NCBI GenBank assembly: GCA_035264765.1
Contig: DATFPQ010000255.1
Location: 1-21,164 of the forward strand
DNA from: DATFPQ01 sp035264765
Lineage (GTDB): Bacteria; Actinomycetota; Actinomycetes; Actinomycetales; Angustibacteraceae
Direction: 5' to 3'
Length of the DNA stretch: 21,164 bases
Below are positions 14,724 to 21,164 of this stretch, piece by piece (positions within the stretch are counted from its first letter, which is position 1; each line of letters begins with the position of its first letter). The translations under genes were made by a program, and so were the position numbers. The notes under the pieces are model-generated. The model was not told the origin of the DNA. It saw only the letters and a program-made list of their open reading frames with translations, and made no database searches.

Positions 14724-15473
14724 CTCCAGGACGTCGTCGCTGACGTCGTAGTTGGCGTACACGTTCTGGACGTCGTCGCTGTCCTCAAGCGCGTCGATGA
14801 GCTTGAACACGCGCTTGGCACCGTCGACGTCCAGCTCGATCTGGGTGCTCGGGACGAACGACATGTCGGCCGACTCGTAGTCGATGCCGGCCGACTGCAG
14901 TGCCGACCGCACGGCCACCAGGTCGCTGGGGTCGGTGACGACCTCCCAGGTGTCCCCGTTGTCGTTGACCTCCTCGGCGCCGGCCTCCAGCACCGCGTCG
15001 AGCACGTCGTCCTCCGCCACCTCGCGGCTGTCCTGCTGCTTGTTGAGCAGCACGACCCCCTTGCGGCTGAACAGGTAGGAGACGCTGCCGGGGTCCGCGA
15101 GGCTGCCGCCGCTACGGGTGAGCGCCGTCCGGACCTCCATGGCGGCCCGGTTCCTGTTGTCGGTCAGGCACTCCACGAGGAAGGCCACGCCGCCGGGGCC
15201 GTAGCCCTCGTACATGATCGTCTGCCAGTCGGCGCCGCCGGCCTCGGCACCCGAGCCGCGCTTGACCGCCCGGTCGATGTTGTCGTTCGGCACCGACGTC
15301 TTCTTGGCCTTCTGGATGGCGTCGTAGAGCGTCGGGTTGCCGGTCGGGTCGCCGCCCCCGGTACGGGCGGCCACCTCGATGTTCTTGATGAGCTTGGCGA
15401 AGAGCTTGCCCCGCTTGGCGTCGATCGCCGCCTTCTTGTGCTTCGTCGTCGCCCACTTGGAGTGGCCGCTCAT
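14709..15473 (-). CDS. yebC: YebC/PmpR/TACO1-family protein
   Basis: The 254-residue protein opens with the family signature MSGHSKWATTKHKKAAIDAKRGKLFAKL (residues 1-28). IEVAARTGGGDPTGNPTL, VPNDNIDRAVKRGSG and the YEGYGPGGVAFLVECLTDNRNRA block follow, and the acidic C-terminal domain ends FKLIDALEDSDDVQNVYANYDV. The family was long annotated as transcriptional regulators; more recent work on bacterial and mitochondrial members (TACO1) points to a role in translation, including proline-rich stretches. That fits a window with proline-rich proteins but is only suggestive. The ATG overlaps the pdxT stop by 4 nt (ATGA) and has GAGGGAG about 7 nt upstream. pdxT-yebC-ruvCAB is a conserved actinobacterial order. 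Confidence 0.95.
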   Translation of the reverse strand: MSGHSKWATTKHKKAAIDAKRGKLFAKLIKNIEVAARTGGGDPTGNPTLYDAIQKAKKTSVPNDNIDRAVKRGSGAEAGGADWQTIMYEGYGPGGVAFLVECLTDNRNRAAMEVRTALTRSGGSLADPGSVSYLFSRKGVVLLNKQQDSREVAEDDVLDAVLEAGAEEVNDNGDTWEVVTDPSDLVAVRSALQSAGIDYESADMSFVPSTQIELDVDGAKRVFKLIDALEDSDDVQNVYANYDVSDDVLESVEA

Positions 15474-16078
15474 GAACGCTCCCTCACCGTCTTCACGAAC
15501 AACTCGTGCACGCGGGCGTCGCCCGTCACCTCCGGATGGAACGACGTCGCCAGTAGCGCACCCTGCCGGACCGCGACGATCCTACCGGCGGCCGGACCCT
15601 CCTCCACGCGGCCGAGCACCTCGACGCCCTCGCCGACCTCCTCGACCCAGGGCGCGCGGATGAACACCGCGCGCACCGGCTCGCCGTCGACGCCCTCGAC
15701 GTGCAGGTCCTCCTCGAAGGAGTCCACCTGCCGGCCAAAGGCGTTGCGGCGCACGGTCATGTCGATGCCGCCGAAGGTCTGCTGGTCCGGGCGGCCGTCG
15801 AGCACGCGGTCGGCCAGCAGGATCATGCCTGCGCACGAGCCGTAGGCGGGCAGGCCCGCGTGCAGCGCCTCGATAAGCGGCTCGCGCAGCCCGAAGATGC
15901 GCGAGAGCTTGTCGATGGTGGTCGACTCGCCGCCGGGGATCACGATGCCGTCCAGGCCCTCGAGCTCCTGGGGGCGACGCACCGGACGTCCGGTCGCGCC
16001 GGACTCGGCAAGGGCCGTGAGGTGCTCACGGACGTCGCCCTGGAGGGCGAGCACGCCGACGACGGGGTCTGAGGTCAC
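15470..16078 (-). CDS. pdxT: Pyridoxal 5'-phosphate synthase glutaminase subunit PdxT
   Basis: Glutaminase that feeds ammonia to PdxS for ribose-5-phosphate-dependent PLP synthesis. The 202-residue protein shows VVGVLALQGDVREH (6-19), IPGGESTTIDKL (47-58), the nucleophile elbow YGSCAGM with Cys82, IRAPW (140-144), and the His181/Glu183 pair in SFHPEV. All catalytic-triad residues are present. GTG 16078 is preferred over TTG 16087, as family members start a few residues before GVLALQGDV. No ribosome site is visible; a TAGGCT box ends 8 nt before the GTG. The pdxS gene is not adjacent: it lies about 4.3 kb away beyond four other genes, unlike the usual close pdxS-pdxT pair. Confidence 0.95.
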   Translation of the reverse strand: MTSDPVVGVLALQGDVREHLTALAESGATGRPVRRPQELEGLDGIVIPGGESTTIDKLSRIFGLREPLIEALHAGLPAYGSCAGMILLADRVLDGRPDQQTFGGIDMTVRRNAFGRQVDSFEEDLHVEGVDGEPVRAVFIRAPWVEEVGEGVEVLGRVEEGPAAGRIVAVRQGALLATSFHPEVTGDARVHELFVKTVRERS

Positions 16079-16086
16079 GACCGTCA

Positions 16087-16092
16087 AGCCTA
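16087..16092 (-). promoter_or_regulatory. -10 box of pdxT-yebC
   Basis: TAGGCT on the minus strand, 8 nt before the GTG at 16078, with no Shine-Dalgarno sequence between. It suggests a leaderless or near-leaderless message. It shares a 38-nt divergent region with the GNAT promoter. Confidence 0.45.
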
Positions 16093-16104
16093 CGGCGGCC
16101 CCGC

Positions 16105-16110
16105 TAGCGT
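16105..16110 (+). promoter_or_regulatory. -10 box of the GNAT gene, leaderless type
   Basis: TAGCGT is followed by exactly 6 nt and the ATG at 16117, which would place the transcription start on the A of the start codon. No Shine-Dalgarno sequence or clear -35 is present. Confidence 0.5.
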
Positions 16111-16116
16111 GCCGTC

Positions 16117-16710
16117 ATGACCCCGTCCCGGCCCCCGGTGGAGCTGCGCACCAACCGGCTGCGGCTGCGCCAGTGGCGCGAGGACGACCGGGACCGGTTC
16201 GCCGCTCTGAACGCCGACCCCCGGGTGATGGAGTTCTTCCCCGCACCGCTCGACCCCGCGGGCAGCGACGCGATGCTCGACCGGTTACGTGCCGACGTCG
16301 CGGCTCGCGGGTGGGGGCTGTGGGCGGTGGAGGTCGTCGACGGCGGCGCGCTGGCCGGCTTCGTCGGCCTGGCACCCGTCGGGGCCGACCTCCCGCCGGC
16401 ACCCGGGGTGGAGGTCGGCTGGCGGCTGGCGCACGAGCACTGGGGCCGGGGCTACGCAGCCGAGGCGGCGACGGAGGTGCTGCGGTTCGCGTTCGAGGAC
16501 CTCGCCCTGCCGGAGGTCGTCTCCTTCACCACGGTGGGGAACACCAAGTCGCGCCGGGTGATGCAGAAGATCGGCCTGGTCCACGACCCCGAGCGGGACT
16601 TCGACCACCCGCGTACGCCGGGTTGGCGGGGCCAGCGGCACGTCCTCTACGCCCTCCGGCGCGACGCCTGGCTGTCGCGCAGTTCCGGTCGGTCCGCCGG
16701 TGACCGGTGA
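16117..16710 (+). CDS. GNAT-family N-acetyltransferase (RimJ/RimL type)
   Basis: A 197-residue single-domain acetyltransferase of the Acetyltransf_3 (RimJ/RimL-like) group. It starts with LRTNRLRLRQWREDDRDRFAALNADPRVMEFF (10-41), as is typical. It has the mid-domain GFVGLAPVG, then VEVGWRLAHEHWGRGYAAEAATEVLRFAF (98-126) including the acetyl-CoA pyrophosphate loop WGRGYA, and ends with NTKSRRVMQKIGL (142-154), the usual Asn/Ser-Arg helix. The acceptor cannot be told from sequence: protein N-termini, an antibiotic or a small amine are all seen in the family. Its ATG follows a -10 box by 6 nt. It is divergent from pdxT, and its stop codon starts a 19-nt tandem duplication. Confidence 0.92.
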   Translation: MTPSRPPVELRTNRLRLRQWREDDRDRFAALNADPRVMEFFPAPLDPAGSDAMLDRLRADVAARGWGLWAVEVVDGGALAGFVGLAPVGADLPPAPGVEVGWRLAHEHWGRGYAAEAATEVLRFAFEDLALPEVVSFTTVGNTKSRRVMQKIGLVHDPERDFDHPRTPGWRGQRHVLYALRRDAWLSRSSGRSAGDR

Positions 16711-16746
16711 CGCACGCCCGCCGAACAGACGCACGCCCGCCGGACA
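16709..16746. repeat. 19-nt tandem duplication at the GNAT stop codon
   Basis: Two abutting 19-nt units (16709-16727, 16728-16746) differ at a single base. The first begins with the last two bases of the GNAT TGA. A 7-nt doublet (CCGGTGA twice) lies just before, also including the stop. Confidence 0.8.
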
Positions 16747-16805
16747 GGAGCATCGCCCGTCGCCGAGCACGCGGTCGGCGGCCCGGGCGCTGTTGGTCCT
16801 GCCGG

Positions 16806-16811
16806 TAGGGT
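16806..16811 (+). promoter_or_regulatory. -10 box of kynU, leaderless type
   Basis: TAGGGT is followed by exactly 6 nt and the GTG at 16818, with no Shine-Dalgarno sequence. Same geometry as the GNAT and DUF3048 genes. Confidence 0.5.
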
Positions 16812-16817
16812 CCGGCC

Positions 16818-18062
16818 GTGACCTCCCTGGACGACCTGCGCGCGCGCGCCCGCAGCCTGGACGTGGCCAGCCCGCTGGCCGGCGTCCGCGACCGCTTCGA
16901 CCTGCCGGACGGCGTCGTGTACCTCGACGGCAACTCGCTGGGGGCGCTGCCGTCCTGCGTGCCGGACGCCGTCGACCGGGTGGTCCGTGAGCAGTGGGGA
17001 CGCGACCTCATCTCGTCGTGGAACACGCACGACTGGTGGGGCGCGCAGCAGCGGGTGGGCGACGCCGTGGGCCGGCTGGTCGGCGCCGCACCCGGGCAGG
17101 TGCTCGTGTCGGACTCGACGTCCGTGAACCTCTTCAAGTGCTACGTCGCCGCCGCGCGGATGCGCCCTGGTCGGCGCCTCGTGGTCAGCGACCCGGGGGT
17201 GTTCCCGACCGACCAGTACGTGCTGGAGGGCGCAGCCCGGCTGGCCGGGCTGGAGATCGTCCACGCCCGCCCGGACGACGTCCCGTCGCTGCTGGCCGCC
17301 CGCGGCGGCGACGTGGCGCTGGTCTCGCTGTCGCACGTCGACTACCGCACCGGCGAGCTGTGGGACCTGCCGGGCATCACGCGCCTGACCCACGCCGCTG
17401 GTGCGCTGGCGCTGTGGGACCTGTGCCACTCGGCCGGTGTGGTGGACGTCGGGCTGGACGCGGCGGGCGTCGACCTGGCCGTGGGCTGCGGCTACAAGTA
17501 CCTCAACGGCGGCCCGGGCGCCCCGGCGTACGTCTACGTCGCCGAGCGGCACCAGGACGGGTTCGACTCCCCGCTCACCGGCTGGAACGGCCACGCCCGG
17601 CCGTTCGCCATGGAGGGGTCCTTCGAGCCGGCACCAGGCATCGGGCGCGCGCGGGTCGGGACCCCACCGTTGCTCTCCGTGCTTGCGCTCGAGGCCGCGC
17701 TGACGGCGTACGACGGCCTCGACATGGACGACGTGCGCGCGCAGTCCCTGTCGCTGACCGGATTCTTCATCGAGTGCGTCGACGCGCTCGTCCCTGGCAC
17801 CGAGGTGGTCACGCCGCGAGAGGACGCGCGCCGAGGGTCCCAGGTGTCGCTCCGGCACGCGGGGGCCTACGGCGTCGTGCAGGCGCTCATCGCGCGCGGC
17901 GTTGTGGGCGACTTCCGGGTGCCGGACGTCGTCCGGCTCGGTTTTGCGCCGCTGTACGTGACCCACGAGGACGTGGTGACGGCGGCGGCGGCGCTGCGGG
18001 CCGTCCTCGAGGCCGGTGAGCAGGACGACGCCCGGTGGGCCACACGGGCGGTCGTGACCTGA
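16818..18062 (+). CDS. kynU: Kynureninase
   Basis: PLP-dependent enzyme that cleaves kynurenine (or 3-hydroxykynurenine) to anthranilate (or 3-hydroxyanthranilate) and alanine, in tryptophan degradation. The 414-residue length is typical. Visible landmarks: VVYLDGNSLGALP (33-45), WGRDLISSWNTHDWW (60-74), VLVSDSTSVNLFK (95-107), LVSLSHVDYRTGE (168-180), LWDLCHSAG (199-207) with the PLP-ring Asp201, and GCGYKYLNGGPGAPAYVYV (223-241) with the Schiff-base Lys227. GTPPLLSVLALEAAL and RLGFAPLYVTHEDV near the end also match. No tryptophan dioxygenase or formamidase gene lies in the window, so its pathway partners, if any, are elsewhere. GTG 16818 is the start favoured by the -10 spacing. Confidence 0.95.
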   Translation: MTSLDDLRARARSLDVASPLAGVRDRFDLPDGVVYLDGNSLGALPSCVPDAVDRVVREQWGRDLISSWNTHDWWGAQQRVGDAVGRLVGAAPGQVLVSDSTSVNLFKCYVAAARMRPGRRLVVSDPGVFPTDQYVLEGAARLAGLEIVHARPDDVPSLLAARGGDVALVSLSHVDYRTGELWDLPGITRLTHAAGALALWDLCHSAGVVDVGLDAAGVDLAVGCGYKYLNGGPGAPAYVYVAERHQDGFDSPLTGWNGHARPFAMEGSFEPAPGIGRARVGTPPLLSVLALEAALTAYDGLDMDDVRAQSLSLTGFFIECVDALVPGTEVVTPREDARRGSQVSLRHAGAYGVVQALIARGVVGDFRVPDVVRLGFAPLYVTHEDVVTAAAALRAVLEAGEQDDARWATRAVVT

Positions 18063-18064
18063 GC

Positions 18065-18079
18065 ACGTGGTTTCCACGT
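18065..18079. terminator. Hairpin just after kynU
   Basis: ACGTGG-TTT-CCACGT is a perfect 6-bp stem with a 3-nt loop, starting 2 nt past the kynU stop. No T-tract follows, so it would be a weak or non-classical terminator. It could also be an operator for the next gene. Confidence 0.4.
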
Positions 18080-18140
18080 CCCGGCGGCTTGAACCGGGTC
18101 GGGGGTTGCTCCGCGGGCCGTGCCGGGCCACGTTGAGGGG

Positions 18141-19274
18141 ATGACCAGGACTCTGACCCGCGGGCTGTTCGCGGGAGCTGCGGGCACCACCGTGCTCGAC
18201 GCTCTCGGCTACCTCGACATGGCGGTGCGGGGCCGCCCCGCGAGCACGTTACCCGCCCAGACGGTGGAGGCTATCGGCGAGCGGCTGGGGGTCTCGGCGT
18301 CCGTCCCCAAGGACGTCCGGGAGTCCCGACACGCCGCCATGGGCGCCCTCGGTGGCATCGGTGCCGGGCTCGCCGTCGGGGTGGCCGCGAGTGCCGCGCG
18401 CCGCTGGGGCTTCCGGCCGCCGCGGGCGCTCGGTGCGGTGGCCACCGCCGCCGCGGCGATGGCGGCCACCGACGTCCCGGCCGCGGCGCTCGGCGTCACC
18501 GACCCTCGGACGTGGACCGCGGCCGACTGGGTGTCGGACGCCGTGCCACACCTGGGCTACGGCCTGGCCGTGGACGCCGTCCTGCGGCGCGACCCGACGC
18601 CGGAGGCCGCAGACCGCGAGCCCGCGTCGGCCTCGCTCGTCCTGAGGTCCGCGGCCCTGGGCGTCGCGGCCGGATCGCGCAGCTCGTTGGGCCTGGCCGC
18701 TTCGGTGCTCTTGTCTCAGGGCAGCGCCGGGCTGGGCCGCGCCGTGACCGGCCGAGCCGCCGGGACGCTGGCCACCGCCGGGGTGGCCGCCGAGCTGGTC
18801 GCCGACAAACTTCCGCAGACGCCGAGCCGGCTGCAGCCGCCGGTGCTGGCGACCCGGCTGGCGAGCGGCGCGTCAGGCGCCGTCGCGCTCGCCCGGCGCG
18901 CGGGCGCGCGGCCGGCCGCCCCGGCCGTCGCGGGCCTGTTCGGCGCGGGTGTCGGGTCGTTCGGCGGGTTCGCGTGGCGGCAGTGGGCGGGCCGTCGCGT
19001 GCCGGACTGGCAGGCGGCGCTCGTCGAGGACGGCGTGGCGGTGCTGCTCGCGCTCGCCGCGTCGCTCCCCGGCCGGACGGGGGCCGTGAGGCTGCCCGGG
19101 GGCGGGCTGGGGTCCGCGGAGACGTCGGAGGACGAGCTGGCCCCCGGGGAGACGGCGGCACACCGGCCGCTGCGCGTCGGCAAGGCGCCCCGGCTTCCGT
19201 CGTCGCCCGGGACGTTCCCGGGGCTGCGGGCTTATCGGCCGTCAGGGCGGCGGGACCGTCGCCGCGGCAACTGA
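18141..19274 (+). CDS. Membrane protein with DUF4126-like C-terminal half
   Basis: A 377-residue Ala/Gly-rich protein with two parts. The N-terminal part begins MTRTLTRGLFAGAAGTTVLDALGYLDMAVRGRPAST, a pattern I recall from unnamed actinobacterial membrane proteins, and has hydrophobic segments at about 66-86, 97-117 and 132-148. The second part (about 163-310) has LRSAALGVAAGSRSSLGLAASVLL, AAELVADKLPQTPSRLQPPVLATRLASGA and DWQAALVEDGVAVLLALAAS. This looks like the DUF4126 family, with its ELVADKLPxTPSR hallmark. A polar tail of about 65 residues follows. No enzymatic function is known. ATG 18141 is used rather than GTG 18120, because GAGGGG lies just before it and the N-terminus fits the family. 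The 78-nt gap after kynU holds a hairpin. Confidence 0.8.
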   Translation: MTRTLTRGLFAGAAGTTVLDALGYLDMAVRGRPASTLPAQTVEAIGERLGVSASVPKDVRESRHAAMGALGGIGAGLAVGVAASAARRWGFRPPRALGAVATAAAAMAATDVPAAALGVTDPRTWTAADWVSDAVPHLGYGLAVDAVLRRDPTPEAADREPASASLVLRSAALGVAAGSRSSLGLAASVLLSQGSAGLGRAVTGRAAGTLATAGVAAELVADKLPQTPSRLQPPVLATRLASGASGAVALARRAGARPAAPAVAGLFGAGVGSFGGFAWRQWAGRRVPDWQAALVEDGVAVLLALAASLPGRTGAVRLPGGGLGSAETSEDELAPGETAAHRPLRVGKAPRLPSSPGTFPGLRAYRPSGRRDRRRGN

Positions 19275-19313
19275 CCGGCCGCCCGGTACGGCGGAATCCT
19301 GCAGAGCAGCGCG

Positions 19314-20285
19314 TCAGCGGGTCGTGACCGGCCGGGAGGCGCCGACCAGGGCGACCCACACCTGGCCGGGCGCGAACACCGCAGGCGCTCCGCCGATGGT
19401 GTACGTCGTCGCGGCGGCGTCGGAGGGACGCGACCACCGGGCGTCGTAGACCCGCCCGTCGCGCAGGACGAGGGCGGTCCCCGATCCCACGGTGCGGCTG
19501 TCCGGGGTGGTGTTGCGGTTCACGTCCCGGTACGGGGACGGCACGACCTGGACGCGCTGGACCACGAGAGTGGTCGGACCCAGCCGGCGGCCCTGCGGCG
19601 TCCGGGACGCCCGGCCGTCCATCGACAGCAGCCACCGTCGCTCCCGCGCCGACCAGGTGGCCCGCAGCCGCGCGGCGGGCCAGCGGACCGTCAGCTCCGC
19701 GGCGGCGCGCCCCCCGGCCGGTGCCGGGCCGAACCGGTAGCCCACTGCGGTCGGCGTCGAGACGCCCTCCGCGGCACGTTCGCGCAGGGTCGTCAGGTTG
19801 GCCATGACGTTGTACGGCGCGGAGCGGTCCGCGGCGCGGCGGAAGCCCGGTACGTCCGCGTCCAGCGACAGCAGCTTCAGGCCGGACCGCCGCAGGGGAT
19901 CGACCATCGCCCGCTGCGACCCCGAGTAGACGAGGCCGACCGAGCCGTACTGCCGCAGCAGCTGGATGTCGCTGATCCGCGCGCTGCGGACCGGACCCAC
20001 GGCCTTCGGGTAGCTGGTCGAGTACAGGGCGGCCACCCGGGTGAGCCCGCCCTCGACCTCCTCGACGTACACCACGTCGGCCGCGTCGAGACCGACCTGC
20101 GGGTGCGCGGATGCCGTGTTGTCCACCTTGACGGCGATCACTGGGCCGTCGGTTCGGCCCGCGCGGCCGGACAGCAACGACGAGGCGGGCGGGCGGGAGG
20201 CGCCGGCCGTACTCCCGGACGAAGGCTGCGAGCAACCGCCCGCGGCGAGCGCGGCGCACAGCAGGACGGCCGACGCTCGCTTCAT
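19314..20285 (-). CDS. DUF3048 domain-containing lipoprotein (YerB-like)
   Basis: A 323-residue exported lipoprotein. The N-terminus MKRASAVLLCAALAAGGCS is a signal peptide with a lipobox ending at Cys18, followed by a Ser/Ala/Pro linker. The N-terminal DUF3048 domain has VIAVKVDNTASAHPQVGLDAADVVYVEEVEGGLTRVAALYST (49-90), PVRSARISDIQLL (98-110) and LVYSGSQRAM. The C-terminal domain contains LVVQRVQVVPSPYRDVN, the SGTALVLRDGRVYDARWSRPS stretch and the final PGQVWVALV. The function of DUF3048 proteins (B. subtilis YerB) is not established. The ATG at 20285 follows a TACCGT box by 6 nt. It is convergent with the DUF4126-like gene and lies just downstream of pdxS on the same strand. Confidence 0.9.
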   Translation of the reverse strand: MKRASAVLLCAALAAGGCSQPSSGSTAGASRPPASSLLSGRAGRTDGPVIAVKVDNTASAHPQVGLDAADVVYVEEVEGGLTRVAALYSTSYPKAVGPVRSARISDIQLLRQYGSVGLVYSGSQRAMVDPLRRSGLKLLSLDADVPGFRRAADRSAPYNVMANLTTLRERAAEGVSTPTAVGYRFGPAPAGGRAAAELTVRWPAARLRATWSARERRWLLSMDGRASRTPQGRRLGPTTLVVQRVQVVPSPYRDVNRNTTPDSRTVGSGTALVLRDGRVYDARWSRPSDAAATTYTIGGAPAVFAPGQVWVALVGASRPVTTR

Positions 20286-20291
20286 CCCTGC

Positions 20292-20297
20292 ACGGTA
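20292..20297 (-). promoter_or_regulatory. -10 box of the DUF3048 gene, leaderless type
   Basis: On the minus strand TACCGT is followed by exactly 6 nt and the ATG at 20285. It lies in the 51-nt gap after pdxS, so the gene may have its own start even if some reading continues from pdxS. Confidence 0.45.
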
Positions 20298-20336
20298 GAG
20301 GCCGAGGCTGTCGCGTCCTGTTCGGACGGCCTCAGC

Positions 20337-21164
20337 TCACCAGCCGCGCTCGGCCAGCCGGTGCGGCTGCGGGATCTCGTCGACGTTGATGCCGACCATG
20401 GCCTCGCCCAGGCCACGGGACACCTTGGCCAGCACGTCCGGGTCGTCGTAGAACGTCGTCGCCTTGACGATGGCCTCGGCGCGCTGCGCCGGGTTGCTGG
20501 ACTTGAAGATGCCGGAGCCGACGAACACGCCCTCGGCGCCGAGCTGCATCATCATCGCCGCGTCGGCCGGGGTGGCGATGCCGCCGGCGGTGAACAGGAC
20601 GACGGGGAGCTTGCCGGTCTCGGCGACCTCGCGGACCAGGTCGTACGGAGCCTGCAGCTCCTTGGCCGCGACGTAGAGCTCGTCGTGCGACAGCGTCGTC
20701 AGCCGGCGGAGCTCACCGCCGATCTTGCGCATGTGCGTGGTGGCGTTGGAGACGTCGCCCGTTCCGGCCTCGCCCTTGGAGCGGATCATCGCCGCGCCCT
20801 CGGTGATCCGGCGCAGCGCCTCGCCCAGGTTGGTGGCGCCGCAGACGAACGGCACCGTGAACTGCCACTTGTCGATGTGGTTGCTGTAGTCCGCCGGTGT
20901 GAGCACCTCCGACTCGTCCACGTAGTCGACGCCGAGCGCCTGCAGCACCTGGGCCTCGACGAAGTGGCCGATGCGGGCCTTGGCCATGACCGGGATCGAG
21001 ACGGCCTCGATGATGCCGTCGACCATGTCCGGGTCGCTCATCCGCGAGACGCCGCCCTGCGCGCGGATGTCGGCCGGCACCCGCTCGAGCGCCATCACCG
21101 CGACGGCGCCGGCGTCCTCGGCGATCTTCGCCTGCTCCGGGGTGACGACGTCCATGATGACGCC
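20337..21164 (-). CDS. pdxS: Pyridoxal 5'-phosphate synthase lyase subunit PdxS (5' truncated)
   Basis: Makes PLP from ribose 5-phosphate, glyceraldehyde 3-phosphate and the ammonia released by PdxT. The frame runs off the window end; the visible start GVIMDVVTPEQAKIAEDAGA corresponds to about residue 20-25 of the usual protein of about 300 residues, so the true start codon lies outside. Visible landmarks include VAVMALERVPADIRAQGGVSRM, MAKARIGHFVEAQVL with the Schiff-base Lys, DYVDESEVLTPAD, the IRSKGEAGTGDV loop with the second catalytic Lys, and FTAGGIATPADAAMMMQLGAEGVFVGSGIFKS, the phosphate-binding end of the TIM barrel. The C-terminus LAERGW is typical. pdxT is about 4.3 kb away rather than next to it. 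Confidence 0.97.
   Translation of the reverse strand, partial: GVIMDVVTPEQAKIAEDAGAVAVMALERVPADIRAQGGVSRMSDPDMVDGIIEAVSIPVMAKARIGHFVEAQVLQALGVDYVDESEVLTPADYSNHIDKWQFTVPFVCGATNLGEALRRITEGAAMIRSKGEAGTGDVSNATTHMRKIGGELRRLTTLSHDELYVAAKELQAPYDLVREVAETGKLPVVLFTAGGIATPADAAMMMQLGAEGVFVGSGIFKSSNPAQRAEAIVKATTFYDDPDVLAKVSRGLGEAMVGINVDEIPQPHRLAERGW

Noticed and set aside
19272..19334. TGACCGGCCG repeated 53 nt apart around the convergent DUF4126-like / DUF3048 ends
   Set aside because: Only 10 nt, not abutting, and made of common GC-rich words. It was not counted with the stop-codon duplications.
18496..20259. 587-codon open frame on the - strand
   Set aside because: Spans parts of two real genes on both strands and is extremely Arg/Pro/Ala/Gly-rich. 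It is a GC-driven artefact.
20330..20342. 5-nt doublet (TGAGC TGAGG) over the pdxS stop
   Set aside because: Too short to separate from chance, so not counted.

Overview
The window is a gene-dense piece of a high-GC actinobacterial (Actinomycetota) chromosome. GC-ending codons dominate every gene, GTG starts are common, and the order pdxS / pdxT-yebC-ruvC-ruvA-ruvB / yajC-secD-secF-apt-rel / ppi / MBL-hisS matches the conserved block known from Mycobacterium and Streptomyces. I cannot name the genus. Almost all of the content is housekeeping. I found no CRISPR array, tRNA, rRNA, transposase or prophage gene.

Layout, left to right. 1-411: 3' end of a DUF222/REP13E12-type HNH endonuclease gene (+). 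412-817: no gene; it holds an inverted repeat and a decaying tandem array of the hisS 3' end. 818-2888 (-): hisS preceded by a metallo-beta-lactamase-fold hydrolase. 3021-5248 (+): membrane-anchored cyclophilin and a DUF349 coiled-coil protein, translationally coupled. 5336-7678 (-): bifunctional Rel/SpoT (p)ppGpp enzyme. 7749-11827 (-): yajC-secD-secF-apt, tightly overlapped behind a good SigA-type promoter. 12047-14315 (-): ruvC-ruvA-ruvB, every junction a 4-nt overlap, behind a clear LexA (SOS) box. 14478-14678 (+): a 66-residue orphan protein. 14709-16078 (-): pdxT-yebC. 16117-19274 (+): GNAT acetyltransferase, kynureninase, and a membrane protein with a DUF4126-like C-terminal half. 19314-20285 (-): DUF3048 lipoprotein. 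20337-21164 (-): pdxS, whose 5' end lies beyond the window.

Functionally the window joins translation (hisS, yebC), stringent response (rel) with purine salvage (apt), protein export (yajC-secDF) with an exported foldase (cyclophilin), recombination repair under SOS control (ruvCAB), and PLP synthesis (pdxS, pdxT) beside a PLP-dependent enzyme (kynU).

The least ordinary signal is structural. Six of about fourteen genes with a free 3' end carry a short tandem duplication at or just past the stop codon: HNH 11 nt, hisS about 115 nt, rel 27 nt, ruvB 12 nt x4, yebC 16 nt, GNAT 19 nt. Several genes also show a TANNNT -10 box 6-8 nt before the start codon and no Shine-Dalgarno sequence, as expected for leaderless mRNAs. 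Coordinates and mismatch counts were made by eye.
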